Source: JABCPE02 sp963509715 (GTDB lineage: Bacteria; Bacteroidota; Bacteroidia; Flavobacteriales; Weeksellaceae). Taken from it: a stretch of 64,000 nucleotides of DNA. The translations under genes and the position numbers were made by a program. Below, piece by piece: positions 24,944-34,121 of this stretch. The notes beneath the pieces are model-generated. The model had not been told where the DNA came from, searched no databases, and saw only the letters and a program-made list of their open reading frames with translations. How positions within the stretch are numbered: the first letter of the stretch is position 1; the number at the start of each line of letters is the position of its first letter. The stretch covers positions 5,254-69,253 of the forward strand of contig CAUPCB010000004.1 in assembly GCA_963509715.1 (NCBI GenBank). The letters run 5' to 3'.

Positions 24944-26257
24944 TTATTTTGATGCTATATGTGATTCCTTACCTGAGTCATTAGTCAATTCAAATGTAAC
25001 TCTTCTCACTAATCTTCTAGCTCCTGCAGACTTAGCTTTAGTTTTCTTATCTATTCCCTTACCTTGAGATGCTAGTCTTGATGTATCTACTCCCATCTCA
25101 ACCAATAACTGCTTAACTGCATCTGCTCTCTTCTTAGATAGTTTCTCATTGTATCCTGCATTACCTACTTGGTCTGTGTAACCTATTATATTAAGTTTAG
25201 CATCTGGATTTTGTTTCAAATAGTTTGCTACGAAACCTACCGCCCACAATGAACCATCCTGAGGCTCAGAAGAATCAAATCCAAAGTAAGCGTTAACATA
25301 TCCTTTTTCTATAAGCTCTTTAGCTGGATCTACACTTTCTACAATAATATTATTGTTATTTGTATTTTGGTTATTGTTTGATGCTATACTGCTGTTGTTT
25401 ACATCTCCATTTTCATCATCATCAAAATCATTTTGATCATCAGATTTCACATTATTATTAGCAAGTCTAGGATCTTTATCAGATTCTATACGCTGACCAT
25501 TTGCTGTTATATCACTTCCTCCTCTTGTTATATGGTTATCTACTGTTTTTTCATTTTGAGCAACTTTTTTATCTTTTTCCTTTTCCTCTCTTTTTACACC
25601 ATACCAATCAGCATGAACTCGTTTTTTACCTAAAGCAATTTGAAGACCTGCTGTAGCTGTAAAATTAAGCCCTTGGAAATTAACATTTCTCATTGGAGTT
25701 ACATTAGGATCTTTTGTTAAACTCTCTCCATTGAAAGTATAATGCTGTGTCAAATACCAATTGAATGTACCACTCAAAAGCAATGTTACTCTATCACTAA
25801 GACGAACTTGAGGTGTGATACCAAATGTAATAATTCCTAAGTTATCAACTCCTTTAAAGCTTTTTGATGTCATATATCCATACCCTACTCCAAAGTGACC
25901 TAATAAACCTATATTTTTAGTAAACTCTTCAAAAGCCAAAACACGCCCTAAATTAGCCACCCCTTGAATATTTACATTCCATATTCTAGTAGCAAATTTA
26001 GGAGAATTTCCTGCATGCTGAAGCTGGTCAAATCCTCCACCTAAACGAAGACCAAATTTATTATTGAACATGTAACGAATACCTCCATTTGTAGTCCAAA
26101 CATTCGGAACTGAAGCGAAATATCCTTCAGAAAAACCTGAAGAAGATAATATACTTACCCCTCCACTTGCATCAATAGACCACTTGTTATAATCTTGAGC
26201 ATTAACACCCAAAGAAAGTAAGATAGTCATAACAAAAGCTAAGAATTGTCTTTTCAT
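24944..26257 (-). CDS. OmpA-family outer-membrane protein
   Basis: Signal peptide (cleavage near residue 20, VNAQ), then a beta-barrel of about 190 residues, a low-complexity linker rich in Asn and Asp (residues about 240-305), and a C-terminal OmpA-like peptidoglycan-binding domain with IIGYTDQVGNAGYNEKLSKKRADAV. The last residues read RRVTFEL. 437 residues; an abundant structural protein of the outer membrane in this phylum. The promoter lies about 90 bases upstream, beyond which is an AT-rich palindrome. Confidence 0.9.
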   Translation of the reverse strand: MKRQFLAFVMTILLSLGVNAQDYNKWSIDASGGVSILSSSGFSEGYFASVPNVWTTNGGIRYMFNNKFGLRLGGGFDQLQHAGNSPKFATRIWNVNIQGVANLGRVLAFEEFTKNIGLLGHFGVGYGYMTSKSFKGVDNLGIITFGITPQVRLSDRVTLLLSGTFNWYLTQHYTFNGESLTKDPNVTPMRNVNFQGLNFTATAGLQIALGKKRVHADWYGVKREEKEKDKKVAQNEKTVDNHITRGGSDITANGQRIESDKDPRLANNNVKSDDQNDFDDDENGDVNNSSIASNNNQNTNNNNIIVESVDPAKELIEKGYVNAYFGFDSSEPQDGSLWAVGFVANYLKQNPDAKLNIIGYTDQVGNAGYNEKLSKKRADAVKQLLVEMGVDTSRLASQGKGIDKKTKAKSAGARRLVRRVTFELTNDSGKESHIASK

Positions 26258-26344
26258 AATCTATATTTTAATTTATAGTAAACCTAATTGTTTCAGTTAA
26301 AGAAAACAACCCACTTTATGACCCAGTGAGTATAATTCATTGAG

Positions 26345-26352
26345 CAAATATA
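26345..26352 (-). promoter_or_regulatory. Predicted -7 promoter element for the OmpA-family gene
   Basis: Reads TATATTTG on the minus strand, exact TAnnTTTG; leaves a leader of roughly 80-85 bases. Confidence 0.5.
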
Positions 26353-26410
26353 CAAAAAAAATACATATCTACCTAATAATCACCTAAAAAAAATCATTTT
26401 TTCTGCATAA

Positions 26411-26446
26411 ATTTACATATGTTTTGCTTTATTTACATATGTAAAT
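26411..26446. promoter_or_regulatory. Palindrome plus direct repeat, possible operator upstream of the OmpA gene
   Basis: ATTTACATATGTAAAT at 26431-26446 is a 16-base perfect palindrome; its left half, ATTTACATATG, recurs exactly 20 bases upstream at 26411-26421, on the same helical face. It lies about 60-100 bases upstream of the predicted OmpA promoter and downstream of the trmH stop. A regulator binding site is an inference. Confidence 0.35.
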
Positions 26447-26508
26447 AATCAATGAAAGTCTTCTATTTATAGGCTTTTATGACTTTTCTTGATTAAAATG
26501 AAAAAAAA

Positions 26509-27234
26509 TTATTTTTTTGAAAATATTTGTCCTAAAATAATACCTGTTGCCATAGAAACATTAAGACTTTCAGTATGTTGAAGTTTTCCAAATCTTGGAA
26601 TTGTAATATTTTGAGAAACAAGTTTTTTTATCTCTGGACGGATTCCATTCCCTTCATTGCCCAAAATAAGATAAAAACGCTCTGGAAATTCTGTCTTGTA
26701 AAGACTCTGTCCTACCATATCTGTCCCAAAAACTGGTCGATCAGAATTTTGTAGAAGTGGTACTATATCCTTATATATAATATTAACCCTCATGAAAGAT
26801 CCCATAGTCGCTTGGATCACTTTTGGATTATAAAAATCCACACAATCCTCACTACAAACAATCTGCTCTATCCCAAACCAATCAGCCAAACGAATAATAG
26901 TTCCCAAGTTGCCTGGGTCCTGCACATTATCTAAAACCAACTGAATAGGTGTTTCTATGGAAGTGTTTTCTTTCAGCTCACAGACTGCAACAGAATTTTT
27001 AGGATTTTGTAATAGACTAATTTTTCTTAATTCTCGTTCTGTAATTAGATTGGTTTTAAATGACTGAAAATCAGGATTAGATATATCTGTACTAAAAATC
27101 TCCTTGACTTTATAAGAAGAATTTTTTAGTTCTCGGATAATTTTATCTCCTTCAACCAAGAATAAATTGTATTTTTGTCTAAATTTTTTTTTATCTAGAG
27201 ATTGTAAAATTTTAATAGTATGAGCCGTAAGCAT
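26509..27234 (-). CDS. TrmH/SpoU-family RNA 2'-O-methyltransferase
   Basis: SPOUT methyltransferase acting on tRNA or rRNA ribose. Motif 1 LVLDNVQDPGNLGTIIRLADWFG near residue 94 (in parts), motif 2 LILGNEGNGI and motif 3 ESLNVSMATGIIL are clear; an N-terminal substrate-binding domain precedes them. The ATG at 27234 is preferred over 27261, since the predicted promoter lies at 27250-27257. The start overlaps the divergent TamL gene by 15 bases. Substrate unknown. Confidence 0.9.
   Translation of the reverse strand: MLTAHTIKILQSLDKKKFRQKYNLFLVEGDKIIRELKNSSYKVKEIFSTDISNPDFQSFKTNLITERELRKISLLQNPKNSVAVCELKENTSIETPIQLVLDNVQDPGNLGTIIRLADWFGIEQIVCSEDCVDFYNPKVIQATMGSFMRVNIIYKDIVPLLQNSDRPVFGTDMVGQSLYKTEFPERFYLILGNEGNGIRPEIKKLVSQNITIPRFGKLQHTESLNVSMATGIILGQIFSKK
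27170..27177 (+). promoter_or_regulatory. Predicted -7 promoter element for tamL, inside trmH
   Basis: TATTTTTG, exact TAnnTTTG, on the plus strand 43 bases before the tamL ATG; it lies within the first 70 bases of the oppositely oriented trmH coding region. Confidence 0.5.
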
Positions 27235-29811
27235 AGTCGTAAATATTTTCAAAAATATCATATATTTTTATCTCTCACAATAATTATGGCATTATTTTAT
27301 GCCTGTACCACCAACAAAGTCCCTAAAGGACAGTATCTTTTAACAAAAAATAATTTTAAATTTACTGATGGCTCTGTCTATTCTAGCGGAGTTTCTGACT
27401 ATGTTTCCCAAAAACCTAATGGAAAAACGCTTTTTGTTTTTCCTATGAGTTTATGGTTTTATAATATGGCAAATCGTAAATACGACACCATATTAAATAG
27501 ATATATGAACTACCCTTCTCACCTTAGAAATAGTAAACTTAGAGACACACTTTCTATCAGAGCTGGGCATCCAGAATATGTGGGCAGAAGTATGCTTTTG
27601 AGTAGAATGCTTCATAACATAGGGAAAGCTCCTGTCATTCTTGATGAAAACAAAACTAGACTAAGTGCTAATGGCATCAAAAAATACCTGATATACAGAG
27701 GATACTGGGATACAGAGGTGGAATACAGCATTAAGAAAGATTCTTCTGCTAAAAAAGCTCAAAATATCTTTACAATCACTCACAAAGACCCTACCTATAT
27801 AAGCGAGTACAACCATAATATTCCCTATCCTGATATAATGGCTATTTATGAAAATAATTATGACAAAAGTCTTGTAAAGAAAGGAAATATCCTAAACCAA
27901 GCTCATCTAGAAAATGAAATAAAAAGAATCAACGAGCTGATGAGAGCTGAAGGATATTATAACTTTAATAGTAATAATGAAGAAATATTCTTTACTGCCG
28001 ATACTCTAAAGAGCAGAAAACAGGTTCCTTTAACATTAGAAATAAGAAAAGACACTATCGGTGGGCGATACAAAAGACACACAATAGGAAAAATAGAAAT
28101 TTATATAAAAGACAAGCCTTCTGATTCTACAATTATAGAGAAAAAAATAGGCGATGTTACCATCAGAAGAATGGACCGCTACTTCAAGTCTAGACACCTT
28201 TGGAGAGCTGTCACTGTGGACAGTGGAGAAGTCTATAACCAAAAAAGAATAGACCTTACAAGAAGAAACCTTATTGCTCTTGATAATTTTAGTATCGTAA
28301 ATGCTAATCCTTTGACAAGAAGGTCAAAAGAAGCGCCTAATGACAGTATCTTAGACCTTCGCTACACGCTTATTCCCTTGCAAAGATATAACCTAAAACT
28401 GGCTACAGACCTGCATTATTCACAAATTCTAAACTTTGGAATTTCGCCAAGTTTGGAATTTACGAGCAGAAATATATTCCGTGGAGGAGAAAACCTGAAT
28501 CTAAGCATTTCGGGAATTGTTGGTACGACTGGAAATGAAAAAGGCAAGTTTTTCAACGCCTACGAAACTTCAGCAGAAGTTTCACTGAAATTGCCTAGAT
28601 TCATTTCGCCTTTTAACATGGACAAAATCATACCACGCCGATTTTCGCCATCTTCCTCTATCATTTTTGGGGCATCTGTGCAGAATAACATCGGTCTGGG
28701 GAGAATCAACTTCAATGGTGGGATAAATTATTTCTTGAATGTAAATGATGTGGTTTCGCACCGTTTTACCCTGCTGAACTCTCTACTGAGTATCACCAGA
28801 AACAAGGATAACTACTATGATTTGTTCCCTAATGACAAGATTGTTCGTGATTATATTTTTGGGCTTTATCAAAGTGTAAATCCTACTTTGGTTTCGCAGT
28901 TTTATAATGGAAATGTAACTTCTGATGCTGTTTCTAAAGCAATCTTAGATGATCACAACTTTACAAACAGCCTAAATTTTGCCGACCAATATCAGATGAC
29001 TTTATTTGAACAATCGCTTCTTAACAAGGAGAGACAAACTCAGGATGTTATCATTTTTGGACTAAATTACAACTTCCTTTACAATGAATTGGGTAAAAAA
29101 TATTTCAAACACCCATTCTATTTCAATGCTAAATTTGAACTATCAGGAAACACACTGAGTTTGCTGGATAATATATTCAAATTTGAAAGAAGAGACGAAA
29201 GTATAGTGCATGACAATACCCAAAGAAGTGTTTTTGGAACGGTGTATTCTCAGTTTGCAAAATTAGATTTAGACATCAGAAAATATTTTAACTTTAATGA
29301 TGGTAAACAAACCCTTATTTTAAGACAATTTATAGGAATAGGGCTGCCATATGGAAACTCCAAAAACATGCCTTTTGCGCGTGCTTATTACAATGGTGGT
29401 TCCAATGACATCAGAGCTTGGAAAGCTTACGGCGGACTGGGGCCTTCTGATTCTCAGCTAAATGAAAACATCAGAACCTACATGATGGGGAATATGAAGC
29501 TGACCACCAACATAGAATATCGTTTTATGATGAATAATATGTTCCATGGAGCCGTGTTCACAGATTTAGGGAACACTTGGTCTATAGGCGAAGAAAAAAA
29601 TGACAATGCATTCAAACTCAATAAATTCTATAAGCAAATGGGTATCGGCAGCGGTTTTGGAATTAGAATGAATATCGCTTATGTCACTTTCAGGCTGGAT
29701 TTTGCTTACAAAGTCTACGACCCAAACAAACCTGAAGGACAGAAATGGGTAGCTTCTAAAATCAACCTGCTAGACCCTACTGTAAACTTCGCGATAGGAT
29801 ATCCTTTCTAA
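27220..29811 (+). CDS. tamL: TamL-type outer-membrane assembly lipoprotein (BamA/TamA superfamily)
   Basis: Bacteroidota counterpart of TamA. The lipoprotein signal ends LFYAC (Cys29). Residues about 40-400 hold POTRA-like repeats, and the C-terminal ~430 residues form a 16-strand Omp85-type barrel, with the conserved SIGGSNDIRAW-like element (FYNGGSNDIRAW) and a final strand FAIGYPF. Length 863 is normal for TamL. It is thought to work with an inner-membrane TamB partner, not present here. Its 5' end overlaps the divergent trmH. Confidence 0.87.
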   Translation: MSRKHSRKYFQKYHIFLSLTIIMALFYACTTNKVPKGQYLLTKNNFKFTDGSVYSSGVSDYVSQKPNGKTLFVFPMSLWFYNMANRKYDTILNRYMNYPSHLRNSKLRDTLSIRAGHPEYVGRSMLLSRMLHNIGKAPVILDENKTRLSANGIKKYLIYRGYWDTEVEYSIKKDSSAKKAQNIFTITHKDPTYISEYNHNIPYPDIMAIYENNYDKSLVKKGNILNQAHLENEIKRINELMRAEGYYNFNSNNEEIFFTADTLKSRKQVPLTLEIRKDTIGGRYKRHTIGKIEIYIKDKPSDSTIIEKKIGDVTIRRMDRYFKSRHLWRAVTVDSGEVYNQKRIDLTRRNLIALDNFSIVNANPLTRRSKEAPNDSILDLRYTLIPLQRYNLKLATDLHYSQILNFGISPSLEFTSRNIFRGGENLNLSISGIVGTTGNEKGKFFNAYETSAEVSLKLPRFISPFNMDKIIPRRFSPSSSIIFGASVQNNIGLGRINFNGGINYFLNVNDVVSHRFTLLNSLLSITRNKDNYYDLFPNDKIVRDYIFGLYQSVNPTLVSQFYNGNVTSDAVSKAILDDHNFTNSLNFADQYQMTLFEQSLLNKERQTQDVIIFGLNYNFLYNELGKKYFKHPFYFNAKFELSGNTLSLLDNIFKFERRDESIVHDNTQRSVFGTVYSQFAKLDLDIRKYFNFNDGKQTLILRQFIGIGLPYGNSKNMPFARAYYNGGSNDIRAWKAYGGLGPSDSQLNENIRTYMMGNMKLTTNIEYRFMMNNMFHGAVFTDLGNTWSIGEEKNDNAFKLNKFYKQMGIGSGFGIRMNIAYVTFRLDFAYKVYDPNKPEGQKWVASKINLLDPTVNFAIGYPF
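27250..27257 (-). promoter_or_regulatory. Predicted -7 promoter element for trmH, inside tamL
   Basis: Reads TATTTTTG on the minus strand, exact TAnnTTTG, 15 bases before the trmH ATG at 27234, and lies inside the first codons of tamL. Confidence 0.5.
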
Positions 29812-29820
29812 ACTTACTAA

Positions 29821-29855
29821 AAAAGGTTCAAGATATTTTGTCTTGAACCCTTTTT
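29821..29855 (+). terminator. Intrinsic terminator of tamL
   Basis: AAGGTTCAAGA pairs with TCTTGAACC, followed by a T run, shortly after the tamL stop. Confidence 0.72.
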
Positions 29856-29885
29856 ATTTATCTAACTTTTAAGAAATTAAAATAA

Positions 29886-30401
29886 CTATAACCTTCTTGC
29901 TGATTTTATCTTTTTTATACTTTTCTGATACAAGCTGTCATCTTTCATTTTTTCATCTAAGAACTTATTTATTTCATTCAAGTAATTAACAACTTTTCTA
30001 TTTGTATTAGTTTCGGCATAACCCTCATAAATCGAGATTCTATGATTTTTACTAAACATTATACTTGCACTATTTTTACTCGAAAATATTTCAGCTTCTT
30101 CCATTAGTCCATTTATATCATCAATATCATATTTGATATATAAATTATTTAAATAATCTATTTCCTTTTTTGACAAATTTATTTTTATTGTCGCCATATG
30201 TGGAAACTCAGAATACTCTGGACACTCAGAATAATCATTAAATATATTAAAATGATCCACTATCAATTTCTTATTTTCAAAATCAATTAAATATCCTTCT
30301 CCATACATAATTGATAGTTTGTCATTAGGAGGTAATACTATCTTTTTTTCTGAACAAGAAAAAATCATAAAAAACAAAGATAACATCAAAAGTTTTTTCA
30401 T
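29886..30401 (-). CDS. Predicted lipoprotein of unknown function
   Basis: Lipoprotein signal ending IFSC (Cys16), mature part of about 155 residues with no recognised domain. AT-richer than its neighbours, as is usual for fast-evolving surface proteins in this group. Convergent with tamL, with no clear promoter match upstream. Not recognised. Confidence 0.65.
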   Translation of the reverse strand: MKKLLMLSLFFMIFSCSEKKIVLPPNDKLSIMYGEGYLIDFENKKLIVDHFNIFNDYSECPEYSEFPHMATIKINLSKKEIDYLNNLYIKYDIDDINGLMEEAEIFSSKNSASIMFSKNHRISIYEGYAETNTNRKVVNYLNEINKFLDEKMKDDSLYQKSIKKIKSARRL

Positions 30402-30500
30402 AATCTAATTTATATAACTTGTAACAAATATATGAAAATATTAAATCAGCTTGGGTTCATTTTATAGAATGCTACTGCCTAAATAATCGATAATATTTTT

Positions 30501-30508
30501 TATCTTTG
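30501..30508 (+). promoter_or_regulatory. Predicted -7 promoter element for ychF
   Basis: TATCTTTG followed by C, exact TAnnTTTG, 49 bases before the ATG. Confidence 0.55.
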
Positions 30509-30557
30509 CAGATGGTAAAAACAAGGCATATCTGCCTTTTGAATAAAATATAAATTT

Positions 30558-31649
30558 ATGAAATGTGGAATTGTGGGCCTGCCCAATGTAGGAAAATCTA
30601 CCCTTTTTAATTGTTTGAGTAACGCTAAAGCACAGTCAGCAAACTATCCTTTCTGTACCATAGAACCCAATGTAGGAACGGTTTCTGTGCCAGACCCTAG
30701 ACTGTTCGAATTAGAGAAAATAGTAAAACCAGAGCGTGTTCTTCCTACTGTAGTAGAGATTGTAGACATCGCAGGGCTGGTAAAAGGAGCGAGCAAGGGA
30801 GAAGGCCTTGGTAATCAGTTTCTTGCAAACATCCGTGAGTGTGATGCTATCATCCATATGCTGAGATGTTTTGAAAACGGAAACATCGTCCATGTGGAAG
30901 GCTCTGTAGACCCACTGAGAGATAAAGAAATCATAGATATAGAACTACAACTCAAGGACTTAGAAGTTCTTGGAAAGGCTATAGAAAAAGCCAAAAAACA
31001 AATAAAATCTGGCAAAAAAGAAGATGTCCAGACTTATGAAACTCTCGTAAAACTAAACGAGTTCATAGAAAGCGGAAAAAATGCAAGAGAATTCCCTGCG
31101 GATGATTTTGCTAAATCAATCATCGATGAAATTCATCTTTTGACTAAAAAACCTGTTCTCTATGTATGTAATGTAGATGAAGATTCTATTCGAAACGGAA
31201 ATCCTTGGATTGCTAAAATAGAAGAGATGGCAGCCAAAGAAGGTTCTGATACTCTGGTAATTGCAGCACAGATAGAAGCAGATATCAACGAACTGGAAAC
31301 CTACGAAGAACGCCAAATTTTCTTAGAAGAACTAGGACTGAAAGAGCCAGGTGTCAATCGTCTTATCCGCCAAGCTTATCATTTGCTAAAACTTCAAACT
31401 TACTTCACTGCTGGTGTGAAAGAAGTCCGAGCATGGACTATCGGCATCGGCTGGACTGCGCCACAAGCAGCAGGAGTGATTCACTCTGATTTCGAAAAAG
31501 GATTTATCCGTGCAGAAGTGATGAAATACGAAGATTTCATACACTATGGTTCTGAACTAAAAGTAAAAGAAGCAGGAAAACTCTCCGTAGAAGGTAAAGA
31601 ATACATAGTGCAAGATGGAGACATTATGCATTTTAGATTTAATGTCTAA
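30558..31649 (+). CDS. ychF: Redox-regulated ATPase YchF
   Basis: OBG-family P-loop protein that prefers ATP. G1 GLPNVGKSTLFN at residues 6-17, G3 DIAGLVKGASKGEGLG near 69, a coiled-coil insert (residues about 130-165) and a C-terminal TGS domain (AWTIGIGWTAPQAAGVIHSDFEKGFIRAEV in parts). 363 residues, standard. Implicated in ribosome association and oxidative-stress response. Transcribed alone. Confidence 0.95.
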   Translation: MKCGIVGLPNVGKSTLFNCLSNAKAQSANYPFCTIEPNVGTVSVPDPRLFELEKIVKPERVLPTVVEIVDIAGLVKGASKGEGLGNQFLANIRECDAIIHMLRCFENGNIVHVEGSVDPLRDKEIIDIELQLKDLEVLGKAIEKAKKQIKSGKKEDVQTYETLVKLNEFIESGKNAREFPADDFAKSIIDEIHLLTKKPVLYVCNVDEDSIRNGNPWIAKIEEMAAKEGSDTLVIAAQIEADINELETYEERQIFLEELGLKEPGVNRLIRQAYHLLKLQTYFTAGVKEVRAWTIGIGWTAPQAAGVIHSDFEKGFIRAEVMKYEDFIHYGSELKVKEAGKLSVEGKEYIVQDGDIMHFRFNV

Positions 31650-31687
31650 TTATTGTTAATGAATTTTTCTCATATATTTTTTAATGT

Positions 31688-31720
31688 AAAGGTCAGCCGC
31701 ATTTTGTGACTGACCTTTTT
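31688..31720. terminator. Intrinsic terminator between ychF and DUF58 gene
   Basis: AAAGGTCAG / CTGACCTTT stem with a 13-base loop and T run, between convergent genes; may serve both. Confidence 0.7.
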
Positions 31721-31725
31721 ATTAG

Positions 31726-33051
31726 CTATAAAATTCCTCTTGCTTTGATTTCCAGATATTTGTTTATCACCTCTATATTTAGATTTTCTGGAAGTGTGTA
31801 AATCGTGAATATTCCGTATTTTCTCAGCTCTTGGATAATCAATTTTTTCTCAAATTCCAGCTTTTCAGCGATAATCTCATCATAGACTTCCTGAATATTT
31901 TCTGGCTTTTTATTCATTAAATCATTCAGTTCAGAATTTTTAAAAAAGATAACTACCAAAAGGTGATTTCTCGCAATACCACGCAGGTATTTCATTTGTC
32001 TATTAACAGCATCCAGCGTTTCAAAATTAGTGAAAAGAAGCACCAAACTCCTTTGGTTGATGGTGGTTTTCACATCTTGATAAAGTCGGCTGAAATCACT
32101 TTCATAAAAATTGGTTTTAATGTTATAAAGCGCCTCTGATATTTTTTTCAGTTGCCCAGACTTTTGCTCCGCCTGAACCTTATTCTCTGTCTTTTGGGAA
32201 AAAGTCATCATCCCCGCTCGGTCACTCTTCTTCAAAATGATATGCGAAAGCGCCATCACTGCATTTATGGAATAATCCAGCAAACTCAGCCCCTTAAAAG
32301 GCATCTGCATCGTTCTTCCCTTGTCTATCAGCATGTAGATTCTTTGGGATTTTTCATCTTGGTACTGATTGACCATCAGCTTGTTAGCCTTAGAAGTAGC
32401 TTTCCAGTTGATACTCCTTATATCATCGCCCTGCACATAATCCCGTATCTGTTCGAACTCCATTGTATGCCCCAGTTTTCTGATTTTTTTAATCCCTCCG
32501 AGTAAAAACTCATTCTGAAGAGCCATAAGCTCATACTTACGAAGATGAACAAAAGAAGGATAACTCGGCAAAGAGGCTTCTTTCTGAAAAACAAATTTTC
32601 TAGAAACAAGACCAATAGGACTTTTAGCAAAAATATTCAGCCCTCCAAAGACATACTCTCCCCTTTCTTTCGGGATTAAAATATATTCAAAAAAGGAACT
32701 TCCCTGTGGCAAAATGGTCTTTTTTATCAAAAAATCCCTTTTTTGGAACTGGAATGGAATTTCATCTATAATTTTCAAATCCACCCGAAATGGATAATTA
32801 TTCTTAATCTCTATTTTCACGGAGTTTTCATCGCCATTAGATAATTTTTCAGGCAAAATTCTTTGGGAATAGATTGCATCTTTTTGGTTAAATAAAAGCA
32901 GTGAATCTACGATGAAAAGCACCACCAAAAGACACAAAAGCCCATGAGCAAACCATGTAAGTTCTGGAAAGAAAAACGCCAAAACATAGCACAGCCCTAC
33001 CCCTGCTAGAACATGAAAAAATCTATGATTGATATAAAAACGCTTCCACAT
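31726..33051 (-). CDS. DUF58 (vWA-like) membrane protein
   Basis: Two membrane segments near the N-terminus (residues 10-50) followed by a beta-rich region and the DUF58 core, marked by GHTMEFEQIRDYVQGDDIRSINWKATSK (in parts) near residue 200. The C-terminal half has a vWA-like fold. DUF58 proteins are usually next to MoxR ATPases; no MoxR gene is visible here, so the partner must be elsewhere or absent. 441 residues. It is 15 bases downstream of the DUF368 gene. Confidence 0.87.
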   Translation of the reverse strand: MWKRFYINHRFFHVLAGVGLCYVLAFFFPELTWFAHGLLCLLVVLFIVDSLLLFNQKDAIYSQRILPEKLSNGDENSVKIEIKNNYPFRVDLKIIDEIPFQFQKRDFLIKKTILPQGSSFFEYILIPKERGEYVFGGLNIFAKSPIGLVSRKFVFQKEASLPSYPSFVHLRKYELMALQNEFLLGGIKKIRKLGHTMEFEQIRDYVQGDDIRSINWKATSKANKLMVNQYQDEKSQRIYMLIDKGRTMQMPFKGLSLLDYSINAVMALSHIILKKSDRAGMMTFSQKTENKVQAEQKSGQLKKISEALYNIKTNFYESDFSRLYQDVKTTINQRSLVLLFTNFETLDAVNRQMKYLRGIARNHLLVVIFFKNSELNDLMNKKPENIQEVYDEIIAEKLEFEKKLIIQELRKYGIFTIYTLPENLNIEVINKYLEIKARGIL

Positions 33052-33066
33052 ATCTTTTCTTACTGG

Positions 33067-33993
33067 TTAAACATTTTGCATTTTTGATGCCCATTTTTCA
33101 ATTCCATAAATCAAAATAAACCCCGCAAAAGCCAGCCCCACAGCCAATAAAATCTGAGGTTCTCCAGCAAAATCCGAAGGGTGCACGCTCTTTTCCAGCA
33201 AAATAATTTCCTTCCCATGAGCATCTATTTCCTTATCCAAAACCTCTTTCCATGGCCACACTTTATTCAGTGAACCGATGATAAAGCCCGTAAGCCCTGC
33301 CATCGTGGTGTTTTTCTTATGTTCAAAAAGCCATTTCAGAGCCTTGGAAAAACTCAAAATTCCTGTCACAGCTCCCAGTCCTACAATGGACAAAACCTTT
33401 AAATCAAAAGTATCCAGCGCATTCAGCACCGTATGATAAGCCCCTAAAAGCACTAAAATGAACGCTCCTGAAATCCCTGGCAAAATCATCGCACAAATAG
33501 CCAAAGCTCCTGCAAAGAACAAGAAAATATGCCCATTATTATTCACCAATGGAGGAATAACTGTGATGTAATATGCTGTAAATGAAGCTATTACGATAGC
33601 AATAACTGCCGGAGCATCCCATTTTTTAATATCTTTCCACAGAAAAAGAACACTCGCCATCATCAGCCCAAAGAAGAAAGACCAAACCGCTATCGGATGT
33701 GTTTCCAGAAGGTATTTGATGCCTTTCGCTAGGGACAAAATACTGATTCCTATCCCTAAAAATAAAGCTACAAAGAAATTCCCATTGATGTATTCCCATG
33801 CAGATTTTATCCCTTCTTTTCTTAAAATTTTTACTGCTGTAAAATTGATTTTATTGATAGAATCTATAAGCTCTTGGTAAATCCCTGATATGAAAGCGAT
33901 AGTCCCCCCAGAAACCCCAGGCACCACATCAGCTGCTCCCATCGCCACACCGCGAAGCGTGATGAATAGATAATTCTTCAAAGTCCTTTTCAT
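33067..33993 (-). CDS. DUF368 family membrane protein
   Basis: Polytopic membrane protein of about nine to ten hydrophobic segments. GAADVVPGVSGGTIAFISGIY at residues 16-36 (in parts) and the second inverted motif LPGISGAFILVLLGAYHTVL are diagnostic. This family includes recently described undecaprenyl-phosphate translocases (PopT type), an envelope recycling role; that functional link is from knowledge of the family. 308 residues, co-directional with the DUF58 gene. Confidence 0.88.
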   Translation of the reverse strand: MKRTLKNYLFITLRGVAMGAADVVPGVSGGTIAFISGIYQELIDSINKINFTAVKILRKEGIKSAWEYINGNFFVALFLGIGISILSLAKGIKYLLETHPIAVWSFFFGLMMASVLFLWKDIKKWDAPAVIAIVIASFTAYYITVIPPLVNNNGHIFLFFAGALAICAMILPGISGAFILVLLGAYHTVLNALDTFDLKVLSIVGLGAVTGILSFSKALKWLFEHKKNTTMAGLTGFIIGSLNKVWPWKEVLDKEIDAHGKEIILLEKSVHPSDFAGEPQILLAVGLAFAGFILIYGIEKWASKMQNV

Positions 33994-34010
33994 AAAATTC
34001 TTATATGCTA

Positions 34011-34018
34011 CAAAAATA
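34011..34018 (-). promoter_or_regulatory. Predicted -7 promoter element for DUF368 gene
   Basis: Reads TATTTTTG on the minus strand, exact TAnnTTTG, 17 bases before the start. Confidence 0.45.
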
Positions 34019-34082
34019 CATTATTTTGCTGTAAATCTGCGAAAGAATATTCCGTTTTTTACTCATCAAAACCTACAAAAAC

Positions 34083-34115
34083 AAAAAAAGCCTGACAAAA
34101 TTTGTCAAGCTTTTT
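34083..34115 (-). terminator. Intrinsic terminator of the M1 peptidase gene
   Basis: AAAAAGC-TGACAAA / TTTGTCA-GCTTTTT stem with T runs on both strands, 7 bases after the M1 peptidase stop. Confidence 0.68.
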
Positions 34116-34121
34116 GGGTTT

